Assembly: GCF_041358175.1 (NCBI RefSeq)
Contig: NZ_JBGKBE010000002.1
Span: 1 to 64,000, forward strand
Length of the DNA stretch: 64,000 nt
Direction: 5' to 3'
Origin: Muriicola sp041358175
GTDB lineage: Bacteria; Bacteroidota; Bacteroidia; Flavobacteriales; Flavobacteriaceae
Under the pieces are notes generated by a model. That model was not told where the DNA came from, did not search any database, and worked only from the letters and a program-made list of their open reading frames with translations. Below, piece after piece: positions 52,419-60,619 of the stretch (position 1 is its first letter; every line of letters begins with the position of its first letter). The translations under genes and the position numbers were made by a program.

Positions 52419-54023
52419 ATGCCAAAACCACTTTATATTTTCTTTTGTTTGTTGCTTGCTACCCAGGTAAAGGCACAGATAATTGATCTTCCTGACGATT
52501 TCAGGCAACACAATTTAAACCAATACAATAGCAGTCTTTTTAATCCCGTATTTTCTCTGGAACGCAATAATCCACAGTCATTCTCTATTTGGAGCCGATG
52601 GCAGTGGCAGCAACCTGATGCTGATCCGACAACGCTTTTTGCTAATTACACCCATAAATTAAATCCAAGTTCTTCAGGTGGAATAGGGTTTATTCAGCAG
52701 AACACAGGAGTTTTCCTTCAGACAGGAGCTGTTTTGAACTACGCATACGACTTTGAAATTGCACCCGAGATTTTTCTGGCTATGGGTATAAACCTTTTTG
52801 GCTATCAGCAGGAACTGGCAGACGACCGTTTTCAACAGAATCCGGGTATAGGTCTTCCTTTTCTGAATAATGACCCAAGCTTTGTTCTCCAGGCCGCTCC
52901 GGGAATACGCCTGGCCTACAAAAATCTCATTCTGGGGTTTATGGCTGAAAACGTGTTTGAATATAATATATCGGAAGGTGAGAATAACAAAGGTAATGCT
53001 GACAACATATTTCTTGGTTCAGCCAGTTACTCTTTCCCTGTTGACGGCAGTGGGATGCTTGAAAATGCGTTTATCCGACCTATGTTCTTTGTCAAGTCTT
53101 TACCTTCAATGGATACCCAATACGGTTTAAATACTTTATTTGCGACTGACCGAATTTGGGTACAGGGGGGATATCATAATTTTTATGGATTCTCTGGCGG
53201 GATCGGGGGTACTTTCTTTAAAAAGTTCTCCATAGGAGCATTGGTGGAAATTGGTAACAGCGCTGAGCTCGATGGAAAAGACCCTACATTCGAAATTGTA
53301 AGCTCATATCAGTTTGCCCTTCCCGACCCCAGAAGGAAGATTGTGGGATTTGAAGTAGAAGAGGAGGATCTAGTAGAAGAGATGCCGGAGGCACCAAAGG
53401 AAAAGAAACTCAGCCGAAAGGAACGCAAGGCCCTGGCAGCGGCTGCGAAAAAACGAGAACAGGATTCCCTGGCGGTGGCTGCGGAAAAACAAGAACAGGA
53501 TTCCCTGGCGGCGGCTGCGGAAAAACAAGAACAGGACTCCCTTGTAGTGGCTGCAAAAAAACAAGCGCAGGACTCCCTTGCAGAGGTGGCCCGCAAGCAA
53601 GATTCGCTCGTTGTGGCGAGGCGTATGGCTGAAGAAAAAGAGCGATTGAGGATCCAGGCAGAGATTCAAAAGAAGAAAGATTCCCTTGCGGCAGTTGCTG
53701 AAAGGGATGCTGTTCAGCAAAAGAAAGAAGCTGAACCTGCTAAGGGAGAGCGATTTGAAGAGGCGGTGCTTACCGAGGATATCCGGCCCGGATATTATTT
53801 GATCGTCAATGTTTTTGGGACCCAGCGTTATTACAACAGATTTATGGAGACCTTGAAGAAAATGGGATTAGAACCTAAATCTTTTTACAGGACACAGAGG
53901 AAACTAAACTATGTCTATCTCGAGCGTTACAATACGATGGGTGAGGCAAGAAAAGCCAGAGATAGTAAGTTTGATGGAAAATATACAGATACTATCTGGA
54001 TTTTCAGAGTGAAAGGAAAGTAG
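52419..54023 (+). CDS. PorP/SprF-family barrel fused to coiled coil and SPOR-like domain
   Basis: A 534-residue protein in three parts. Residues 1-20 are a signal peptide. Residues 21-302 form a PorP/SprF-type outer-membrane barrel of the type IX secretion system (QYNSSLFNPVFS, SSGGIGFIQQNTG, VQGGYHNFYGFSGGIGG). Residues 315-440 are a highly charged Ala/Gln/Asp/Ser/Lys helix with four 12-residue repeats. Residues 457-532 look like a SPOR-type domain (PGYYLIVNVFGTQ...YVYLERYNTMGEARKAR), which binds denuded peptidoglycan. The fusion could tether the barrel to the cell wall. Monocistronic, facing the TetR gene with a 2-base gap. Confidence 0.85.
   Translation: MPKPLYIFFCLLLATQVKAQIIDLPDDFRQHNLNQYNSSLFNPVFSLERNNPQSFSIWSRWQWQQPDADPTTLFANYTHKLNPSSSGGIGFIQQNTGVFLQTGAVLNYAYDFEIAPEIFLAMGINLFGYQQELADDRFQQNPGIGLPFLNNDPSFVLQAAPGIRLAYKNLILGFMAENVFEYNISEGENNKGNADNIFLGSASYSFPVDGSGMLENAFIRPMFFVKSLPSMDTQYGLNTLFATDRIWVQGGYHNFYGFSGGIGGTFFKKFSIGALVEIGNSAELDGKDPTFEIVSSYQFALPDPRRKIVGFEVEEEDLVEEMPEAPKEKKLSRKERKALAAAAKKREQDSLAVAAEKQEQDSLAAAAEKQEQDSLVVAAKKQAQDSLAEVARKQDSLVVARRMAEEKERLRIQAEIQKKKDSLAAVAERDAVQQKKEAEPAKGERFEEAVLTEDIRPGYYLIVNVFGTQRYYNRFMETLKKMGLEPKSFYRTQRKLNYVYLERYNTMGEARKARDSKFDGKYTDTIWIFRVKGK
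53454..53597 (+). repeat. Four in-frame 36-bp tandem repeats
   Basis: Four consecutive 36-base units encode QEQDSLAAAAEK-like dodecapeptides; a fifth partial copy follows. The first two are nearly identical in DNA, so copy number may vary by slippage. All are in frame inside the coiled-coil linker of the PorP/SprF fusion. Confidence 0.85.
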
Positions 54024-54025
54024 TA

Positions 54026-54622
54026 TCAGATGTTCATTTCTCTTTTCATCAGGACTTCCAGGTATGCTATTGTATTGAGAAGGTATTTTCGGTCTCCTGA
54101 AATGGTTGCCATGGAAATCGCTCCCTGAATCATTGTAAACATCTGTTTGGCAAACTGCAAAGGAGGAACAGGGAGTTTAATCTCTCCTTTATTCACCCCA
54201 TTTTCCAGTACCAGGGCAATTTTCCCTTCAATGGTCCTTAAGGTTTCACGTGCTGCGCCTAGTAGATGACGATTGTTGTACTGTGCATCAACCCCGACAT
54301 TGAGTATTGGACAGCCTCCCATTGGCGCAGTAAACTCATCGTAATGCCTGTAAAAATCGGTAAGCCGGAAAAGGATATCAAGTGTATGCCCTCCTCCCGT
54401 TAATCGATCATCGATGGCTGCAAGCAATTTTGAACTAAGGTGCTCAAATGCGGCAAGAGCAAGCGACTCCTTGTTCTCAAAATTCCCGTATATAGCGCCT
54501 TTGGTTAGTCCGGTAACCTCAGTAAGATCACTCATACTGGTGCCGATATATCCCTGTTTGTTAAAAACGGGGGCCACTTTTTCTATGATAAAGGCGGTGG
54601 TGCGTTCGGCTTTGGAGGTCAT
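54026..54622 (-). CDS. TetR/AcrR-family transcriptional regulator
   Basis: A 198-residue regulator. The N-terminal helix-turn-helix covers about 10-55 (NKQGYIGTSMSDLTEVTGLTKGAIYGNF), followed by an all-helical ligand-binding domain with AIDDRLTGGGHTLDIL and MGGCPILNVGVDA. It resembles the group that controls efflux or small-molecule degradation genes, but no obvious target gene is adjacent. It lies between the convergent PorP fusion gene and clpB. Confidence 0.88.
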   Translation of the reverse strand: MTSKAERTTAFIIEKVAPVFNKQGYIGTSMSDLTEVTGLTKGAIYGNFENKESLALAAFEHLSSKLLAAIDDRLTGGGHTLDILFRLTDFYRHYDEFTAPMGGCPILNVGVDAQYNNRHLLGAARETLRTIEGKIALVLENGVNKGEIKLPVPPLQFAKQMFTMIQGAISMATISGDRKYLLNTIAYLEVLMKREMNI

Positions 54623-54681
54623 TAAGGATCAATTTTTTACGAATATAAAAAACTAAGTCCTGTGGAGTGTACAATCCTGTG

Positions 54682-54716
54682 AAAAAAATAGCCGGAGAAT
54701 CAGAGTCCCCGGCTAT
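54682..54716 (-). terminator. Terminator of clpB
   Basis: An 8-bp stem ATAGCCGG/CCGGCTAT (54688-54695 with 54709-54716) with a 13-base loop, and A82-A88 reading as U on the minus strand. Confidence 0.7.
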
Positions 54717-54739
54717 ATTTAATTTCTACCTATTTAAAG

Positions 54740-57340
54740 TTATTCCACCAATTCAGATTGGTTTCTGAAAACCAGTCCATCGTCGAATGAATCTATCAGG
54801 ATAATACTTTCTGCAGTGATAGCACCGCTCAACAATTCTTTGGATAAATTATTAAGTACTTCCTTTTGAATAGTTCGTTTTATAGGTCGCGCCCCGTACT
54901 GTGGATTATATCCCTTTTCTGCAAGGTATGCGATGGCTTCTTCTGTGGCATCTATGGTAATGTGTTGCTTAGCAACCATTTTTCTGAGATGCTCCAGTTG
55001 TAGGCGCACAATATCTACAATATTCTCTTTGCTGAGTGGAGTAAACATGATGATGTCATCGATCCGATTCAGGAATTCAGGTCTGATATTCTGCTTTAAA
55101 AGGGCCATGACTTCAATTTTGGCAGCTTCTGTTGCGCTCTGCAGGTCCTTGAGATTCTCAAAGGTGTCCTGAATGATATGCCCGCCCATGTTACTTGTCA
55201 TGATGATGATGGTATTTTTGAAATCGGCTACCCTTCCTTTGTTATCTGTGAGTCGGCCTTCATCCAATACCTGGAGAAGGATATTAAAGGTGTCGGGGTG
55301 CGCTTTTTCAATTTCATCAAGCAAAACAACCGAATACGGGCGCCTTCTTACGGCTTCCGTGAGCTGACCTCCTTCGTCGTATCCAACATATCCCGGAGGA
55401 GCACCTACCAATCTGCTCACCGAATGCCTCTCCTGATATTCACTCATATCGATCCGTGTCATTGCATTCTCATCGTCAAACAGGTAATCTGCAAGTGTCT
55501 TCGCGAGTTCAGTTTTTCCCACTCCGGTTGTTCCAAGGAAGAGGAAGGATCCGATTGGCTTTTTGGCGTCCTGCAAACCGGCCCGACTCCTTCGGATAGC
55601 ATCTGAAACTGCTTCAATGGCCTCTTCCTGCCCCACAACTCGCTTGTGCAGGACTTTTTCAAGATTTAAGAGTTTCTCCCGCTCGCTCTGTAGCATTTTA
55701 GTTACAGGTATGCCTGTCCATTTGGCAACTACTTCCGCAATATCTTCATTGGTCACCTCTTCTTTTATCAATGTGCCACCTTTCTGGGCCTGTTCCAGTT
55801 CCTGCTGTAGTTTCTCGAGTTTTTCCTGGGCTTCTTTTATTTTACCATAACGCAACTCGGCGACAAGACCGTAATCTCCGTTTCGTTCGGCGCGTTCGGC
55901 TTCCAATTTGTATTCCTCAATAGCCACTTTGGTTTTCTGTATGGCATCGATAACCGATTTTTCACTTTCCCATTTCGCAAAGATCTCATTGCGTTCTTCT
56001 TTTAAATTGGCGAGATCTACGTTGAGGGCTTTAAGTTTTGCATGATCTTCTTCCCGCTTGATCGCTTCAATCTCGATCTCCAGTTGCATGATCTTCCTGT
56101 CGAGTACGTCGAGATCCTCGGGTTTACTGTTGATTTCCATTCTCAGTTTGGAAGCCGCCTCATCCATCAGGTCGATGGCCTTATCAGGAAGAAATCGATC
56201 TGTGATATAGCGCTGAGAAAGCTCCACTGCAGCGATCACTGCCTCATCTTTGATTCTCACCTTATGATGTGCTTCGTATTTCTCCTTTATTCCCCGGAGA
56301 ATTGAGATAGCGCTCTCTGTATCAGGTTCGTCAACCACTACTTTCTGGAACCTTCGCTCCAGGGCTTTATCCTTTTCAAAATATTTTTGATATTCATCAA
56401 GGGTAGTGGCTCCAATGGCTCTTAATTCTCCTCTGGCCAGGGCAGGTTTCAGAATGTTGGCCGCATCCATCGCGCCCTGACCGCCACCGGCACCCACAAG
56501 GGTATGAATCTCATCGATAAATAAAACAATATCGCCATCGCTCTGAGTTACTTCTTTAATCACCGATTTAAGGCGTTCCTCAAATTCCCCTTTGTATTTT
56601 GCTCCCGCAATAAGTGCTCCCATATCCAGAGAAAAAATCACTTTTTCCCTCAGATTCTCGGGTACATCGCCCTGGATAATCCTATGGGCAAGACCTTCGG
56701 CAATGGCCGTTTTTCCCGTTCCGGGTTCTCCAACCAACATAGGATTGTTCTTGGTACGCCTGGAGAGGATCTGTAGCACCCTCCTTATTTCTTCATCCCT
56801 TCCAATAACCGGATCGAGCTTACCGCTGTCTGCTAGTTCATTGAGGTTTCTAGAATATTTATTTAGGGCATTATAGGTGTCCTCTGCACTTTGAGAAGTC
56901 ACTTTTGCTCCTTTTCGCAATTCATTGATGGCCGCGAGCAGGTCTTTTTCTGCAACCCCCTGATCTTTGAGGATGCGGGCAATTTTACTTTTCGATTTAA
57001 ATATGGCTAGCAGGATATGCTCCAGCGACACGAAATCATCTTTCATGTTTTTGGCGACGATATTGGCCTCGGTCAGGGTTTTACCTGCTTCCTTTGAAAA
57101 TTGTAATTCTCCTCCTGTTACATTGGGAATACTCTCCAGCTCTTTAGTTACAACCTGTTGCACCAGTGGCAGGTTTACATTGAGTTTCTTTAAAATAAAA
57201 GGTAAGACGTTCTCATCTGTCTCAGACAATGCCTTAAACAGGTGTTCGTTCTGAATCTGAGGATGCTGCATCTCCTGGGCCATTTGCTGGGCCAGTTGAA
57301 TGACTTCCTGCGACTTTATAGTGAAATTGTTAATATTCAT
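54740..57340 (-). CDS. clpB: ATP-dependent disaggregase ClpB
   Basis: Hsp100 chaperone that pulls proteins out of aggregates with DnaK. The 866-residue protein has two N-domain repeats, NBD1 with GEPGTGKT, the coiled-coil middle domain (about 400-530), NBD2 with GTTGVGKT, and a C-terminal domain with RPIKRTIQKEVLNNL. Full length and intact. Divergent from ytxJ, so heat or oxidative stress may drive both from the shared spacer; no CIRCE-type repeat is seen. Confidence 0.97.
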   Translation of the reverse strand: MNINNFTIKSQEVIQLAQQMAQEMQHPQIQNEHLFKALSETDENVLPFILKKLNVNLPLVQQVVTKELESIPNVTGGELQFSKEAGKTLTEANIVAKNMKDDFVSLEHILLAIFKSKSKIARILKDQGVAEKDLLAAINELRKGAKVTSQSAEDTYNALNKYSRNLNELADSGKLDPVIGRDEEIRRVLQILSRRTKNNPMLVGEPGTGKTAIAEGLAHRIIQGDVPENLREKVIFSLDMGALIAGAKYKGEFEERLKSVIKEVTQSDGDIVLFIDEIHTLVGAGGGQGAMDAANILKPALARGELRAIGATTLDEYQKYFEKDKALERRFQKVVVDEPDTESAISILRGIKEKYEAHHKVRIKDEAVIAAVELSQRYITDRFLPDKAIDLMDEAASKLRMEINSKPEDLDVLDRKIMQLEIEIEAIKREEDHAKLKALNVDLANLKEERNEIFAKWESEKSVIDAIQKTKVAIEEYKLEAERAERNGDYGLVAELRYGKIKEAQEKLEKLQQELEQAQKGGTLIKEEVTNEDIAEVVAKWTGIPVTKMLQSEREKLLNLEKVLHKRVVGQEEAIEAVSDAIRRSRAGLQDAKKPIGSFLFLGTTGVGKTELAKTLADYLFDDENAMTRIDMSEYQERHSVSRLVGAPPGYVGYDEGGQLTEAVRRRPYSVVLLDEIEKAHPDTFNILLQVLDEGRLTDNKGRVADFKNTIIIMTSNMGGHIIQDTFENLKDLQSATEAAKIEVMALLKQNIRPEFLNRIDDIIMFTPLSKENIVDIVRLQLEHLRKMVAKQHITIDATEEAIAYLAEKGYNPQYGARPIKRTIQKEVLNNLSKELLSGAITAESIILIDSFDDGLVFRNQSELVE

Positions 57341-57369
57341 TCTCGTTATGTGTTTTTAGTTCTAATGTC

Positions 57370-57377
57370 TACTTTTG
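57370..57377 (+). promoter_or_regulatory. Probable -7 box of ytxJ
   Basis: TACTTTTG matches TAnnTTTG, in the spacer between divergent clpB and ytxJ. The leader would be about 115 bases. No TTG lies at the usual distance upstream. Confidence 0.4.
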
Positions 57378-57497
57378 CCAGCTATAGGTCAACAATCTTA
57401 CCATTGTATAAGACCAGACAAAATGTCTTACAAACCCCACGTTTTCAAGACAATAAGTCAGATAAAAAAGAAGTCGGGGCGTAAAAATTATAAGTGT

Positions 57498-57890
57498 ATG
57501 GGTGTATTTAATTGGTTCAAAGGAGGAGATGAGAGTGAAGCAGGGCAGTTAAATAATCCCAAATGGAATCTCCTTGAAACGGAGTCTCAGCTGGAGGAGC
57601 TCATTGCCCAATCTGAGGAGCGGTTACAGATCATTTTTAAGAATTCCACGAGTTGTGGAATCAGTGGGATGGTAAAGCGCTCGTTTGAGGCAAACTATCC
57701 CCTGGAAATCTCACAGGCCGAACTTCATCTTTTACATGTCCAGTACAACAGGGAACTATCTTCGGTAATTGCTCAGCAATTTGGCGTAAGACACGAATCT
57801 CCCCAGTTGTTGATCATCAAAAACGGCGATGTGATCAGGCACGCTTCCCATGGGAGTATTAACGGAATTTCAGTTTCGGATTATGTATAA
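57498..57890 (+). CDS. ytxJ: YtxJ-family bacillithiol-linked redox protein
   Basis: A 130-residue thioredoxin-like protein of the YtxJ family, a monothiol bacilliredoxin candidate. The active site is TSCGISG with a single Cys; the fold ends with ESPQLLIIKNGD and SHGSINGISVSD, the cis-Pro region being ESPQ. The start MGVFNWFKGG matches homologues; an ATG 41 codons earlier has no homologous sequence. This implies that the organism uses bacillithiol, as many Flavobacteriia do, but bacillithiol synthesis genes are not here. Confidence 0.88.
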   Translation: MGVFNWFKGGDESEAGQLNNPKWNLLETESQLEELIAQSEERLQIIFKNSTSCGISGMVKRSFEANYPLEISQAELHLLHVQYNRELSSVIAQQFGVRHESPQLLIIKNGDVIRHASHGSINGISVSDYV

Positions 57891-57893
57891 AAA

Positions 57894-57917
57894 AACCCGG
57901 AGTGTGATCTCCGGGTT
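57894..57917. terminator. Bidirectional terminator, ytxJ / orphan lipoprotein
   Basis: A 9-bp stem AACCCGGAG/CTCCGGGTT (57894-57902 with 57909-57917), loop TGTGAT, with A- and T-rich flanks. It sits 3 bases after the ytxJ stop and 5 before the convergent gene's stop. Confidence 0.85.
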
Positions 57918-57922
57918 ATTAT

Positions 57923-59110
57923 TTAGTTGAAGCGATGTCTCACGACAATCTCTTTGAGTCGTGCTTTGAGGTCTTCACCTGCATCGTAGACCATCTGTTC
58001 ATTAGAGGGGAAGGGAACCGCCCCCAGATTTAAGAGCGCAACTAATTCGTTGTCGAGAGCTCTTTTGTCTCCATTGTAATTTGCATACACATGCTGGAAC
58101 AGGAACTCACTAGACAATGGATAGGTATTGAGCTGTTGCTTGGTATGAAGGTCCACAAAACTTACAAGGCCTGTAACCTGAGCCATTTTTTGCTGAGTAA
58201 ATTGATAATAATTACAGCTAACGGTTCGGTAGTTATCTACCTTTATCTCATTCCCAAGACTATCCTTTACGAGGTTTCCGTTTTCATCCTCCAGATACTT
58301 ATATCCGTCAACAACTTGTTTTTCCTTTATGAATTGCTTTTCATTTACCTGTTCAGGGGAAATATTGATTTCCCTGAAGGCAACCTGCATTTCATAATCA
58401 TACTTAATGTTTTCCAACGGATTATTGTGATATTGCGTCCATAGATTATCCAGACCATAAGTATTGAAATTCAATAATTCTTCCTCCAATCGTCCTGGAA
58501 TAACTACCTGGGTATCGTTGATCATTTTTACTTTTACGTAATCGAGCCCTTTTTGATAGGCCATTTCCATCTGATCTTTTGTATCGGCAAATCCGGGATT
58601 GATCTCATCCAAATACCTGAAATCCTCATAAGCTCGCCTGTAATCAGTTTTGTTAGTGGCATTTTTGAAGAGGGAGAGGGCATTCTCATATAAATATTCT
58701 GAAAGCCTGTCTTTGGAATCAATGATATCCTCATCGAAATTTTGAAAATCGAATTGCGCATTTCTGTTCTCATCACGCACATAGAGCGGGAGCAGGGGGG
58801 TAATTCGATTTTGAATTTCCCTTAACTGGGAATAGCCTTTGTAAATTGCTTCGAGATTTGCCGGATTTCCATCCTTTTCCAGGAAAGCAATATTCTGAAG
58901 TTCTCTCTCCATGTTCTTCGCGAAAGCTTCTTCAAGGATTATAATATAAGGCTGATTCCCTTTTTTATCCTTGTTATCAGCCAGATTTCTCAAAGCCCTG
59001 TTTATGGCTTGCTGATAATTCCCCGTATTGATGGCTTCCTGTGTTTTTTTTACACCTCCACAGGCTAATAAAAACATGAATGTTGAAATAAAAAGTAGTG
59101 CTTTTTTCAT
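57923..59110 (-). CDS. Unidentified conserved-looking lipoprotein
   Basis: A 395-residue lipoprotein beginning MKKALLFISTFMFLLACGG (lipobox LLAC). I do not recognise a named family, although similar lipoproteins occur in Flavobacteriia. The first part contains a TPR-like AINTGNYQQAINRALRNLA; the rest is charged, with YLYENALSLFKNATNKTDYR, also TPR-like, and a long C-terminal region with YKYLEDENGNLVKDSLGN. Probably a periplasmic scaffold. An ATG 21 codons earlier is unlikely to be the start, since it precedes the signal. Confidence 0.72.
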   Translation of the reverse strand: MKKALLFISTFMFLLACGGVKKTQEAINTGNYQQAINRALRNLADNKDKKGNQPYIIILEEAFAKNMERELQNIAFLEKDGNPANLEAIYKGYSQLREIQNRITPLLPLYVRDENRNAQFDFQNFDEDIIDSKDRLSEYLYENALSLFKNATNKTDYRRAYEDFRYLDEINPGFADTKDQMEMAYQKGLDYVKVKMINDTQVVIPGRLEEELLNFNTYGLDNLWTQYHNNPLENIKYDYEMQVAFREINISPEQVNEKQFIKEKQVVDGYKYLEDENGNLVKDSLGNEIKVDNYRTVSCNYYQFTQQKMAQVTGLVSFVDLHTKQQLNTYPLSSEFLFQHVYANYNGDKRALDNELVALLNLGAVPFPSNEQMVYDAGEDLKARLKEIVVRHRFN

Positions 59111-59241
59111 GACGTTACGTTTTCTGGTTTTACTGGCATATCCAAGAGCCATGCCAAAATATTCCAAAATCATAACGAAAAAGGTCGATTTATCGTATAG
59201 TTTCGATGAAATACCTAAATGGAATTAATAAATACTGCGAC

Positions 59242-60522
59242 TTAGAGGTCGAGAGCAGGAACTATTTTTGTGGAAACTTCTCCAAATCCAATTCGCACTC
59301 CCTCTTTGGAACAATACCCTTTCATAATAACGCTGTCGTGGTCTTTCAGGAATTTTCGGGTGCTGCCGTCGGTAAGTTTAATTTCCCTGGTTCCCTGCCA
59401 GGAAAGTTCCAGCATAGATCCAAAAGAATCAGGGGTAGGCCCAGAAATTGTCCCACTTCCCATCATATCCCCACTATTGACCTTACAGCCATTAACTGTA
59501 TGATGTGCAAGCTGCTGGGCCATGCTCCAGTACATATACTTGAAATTTGTCTTACACAGGTTAGTGACCGATCCGTCCTCGGTTTTGAGTCCCACTTCCA
59601 GTTTGATATCAAAACTTTTGTCGCCTTTTTGGCGAAGGTAGGGAAGGGGTTTTGGATCCTGCTCAGGACTTGCTACCCTGAAGGGTTCCAATGCGTCGAG
59701 GGTTACAATCCAGGGGGAAATGGAAGAGGCAAAATTCTTTCCAAGGAAAGGTCCGAGGGGTACATACTCCCATTTTTGCAGATCTCGTGCGCTCCAATCG
59801 TTAAATAAGACCAGGCCAAAGATATATTCTTCAGCTTCCTCAACTGAAATGGGCTCACCCATAGCATTGGCATCAGTAGTGATAAACGCCATCTCCAATT
59901 CAAAGTCGAGCAATCGCGAGGGACCAAATACAGGTTTTTCAGCGCCTTTGGGCAGTGTTTGTCCATTGGGCCTGCGGATAGGTGTTCCGCTTGGGATAAT
60001 AGTTGAGCTTCTCCCGTGATAGCCTACAGGGAGATGCAACCAATTGGGCAATAATGCATTCTCCGGATCCCTGAACATCTTCCCTACATTGGTAGCGTGT
60101 TCCTTGCTGGAATAGAAATCAGTGTAATCCCCGATATGAACGGGTAATTGCATCTCGATTTCATCCATGGTAAAAAGGACGATCTTCTGATGATCTTTAT
60201 TCTTCTGCAGCTCTTGATTCGCACTTTCAAAGATTTCACTTATCCTGTTTCGCACCAAACGCCAAGTTTTTTTCCCATCTGATATAAAATCATTCAGGGT
60301 GTCCTGTAGAAAGATATCATCGGTTAAGGGAATATCTTTAAAATAGCCCAGTTGATGCAGGGCTCCCAGGTCGATGGCGTGGTCTCCGATACGCGTACCT
60401 ATAGTAATGACATCATCCCTGGTAAGGAATACGCCAAAAGGAATATTCTGAATCGGGAAGTCTGAATTGGCGGGTACCGGCAACCAGGACGAAAGGGATG
60501 GGTTATTAGCTTTTAGAGGCAT
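59242..60522 (-). CDS. fahA: Fumarylacetoacetase
   Basis: Splits fumarylacetoacetate to fumarate and acetoacetate, the last step of tyrosine degradation. The 426-residue protein has the N-terminal SH3-like domain (DFPIQNIPFGVF), then DFYSSKEHATNVGKMFR with metal and catalytic residues, LPVGYHGRSS, LDFELEMAFI, LFNDWSARDLQKWEY and the late GDMMGSGTISGP. Other tyrosine-pathway genes are not in the window. Confidence 0.94.
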   Translation of the reverse strand: MPLKANNPSLSSWLPVPANSDFPIQNIPFGVFLTRDDVITIGTRIGDHAIDLGALHQLGYFKDIPLTDDIFLQDTLNDFISDGKKTWRLVRNRISEIFESANQELQKNKDHQKIVLFTMDEIEMQLPVHIGDYTDFYSSKEHATNVGKMFRDPENALLPNWLHLPVGYHGRSSTIIPSGTPIRRPNGQTLPKGAEKPVFGPSRLLDFELEMAFITTDANAMGEPISVEEAEEYIFGLVLFNDWSARDLQKWEYVPLGPFLGKNFASSISPWIVTLDALEPFRVASPEQDPKPLPYLRQKGDKSFDIKLEVGLKTEDGSVTNLCKTNFKYMYWSMAQQLAHHTVNGCKVNSGDMMGSGTISGPTPDSFGSMLELSWQGTREIKLTDGSTRKFLKDHDSVIMKGYCSKEGVRIGFGEVSTKIVPALDL

Positions 60523-60559
60523 GTAGAAATTGTTAATTGCTGTTTGATAAAATCCTGAT

Positions 60560-60567
60560 CAAATATA
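60560..60567 (-). promoter_or_regulatory. Probable -7 box of fahA
   Basis: On the minus strand, TATATTTG, a full match 37 bases before the ATG. A TTG lies 25 bases upstream, slightly too far. Confidence 0.4.
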
Positions 60568-60619
60568 TTATTTTCTAGACATTAAAGCCCTGCAATTTGT
60601 ACTTTTACGCCTCAATAGA

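Noticed and set aside
53454..53597. Regular 36-bp repeats as a CRISPR array
   Set aside because: Units are contiguous with no spacers, and encode an in-frame coiled coil.
53309..53720. Two long minus-strand open frames opposite the PorP/SprF fusion linker
   Set aside because: They mirror the low-complexity repeat on the other strand and are Cys/Ser/Phe-rich artefacts without homology-like content.
55178..55606. A 142-codon plus-strand open frame opposite clpB
   Set aside because: Shadow of the conserved second nucleotide-binding domain.
59206..59808. A 200-codon plus-strand open frame opposite fahA
   Set aside because: It lies entirely opposite conserved fumarylacetoacetase sequence and has an unnatural composition.
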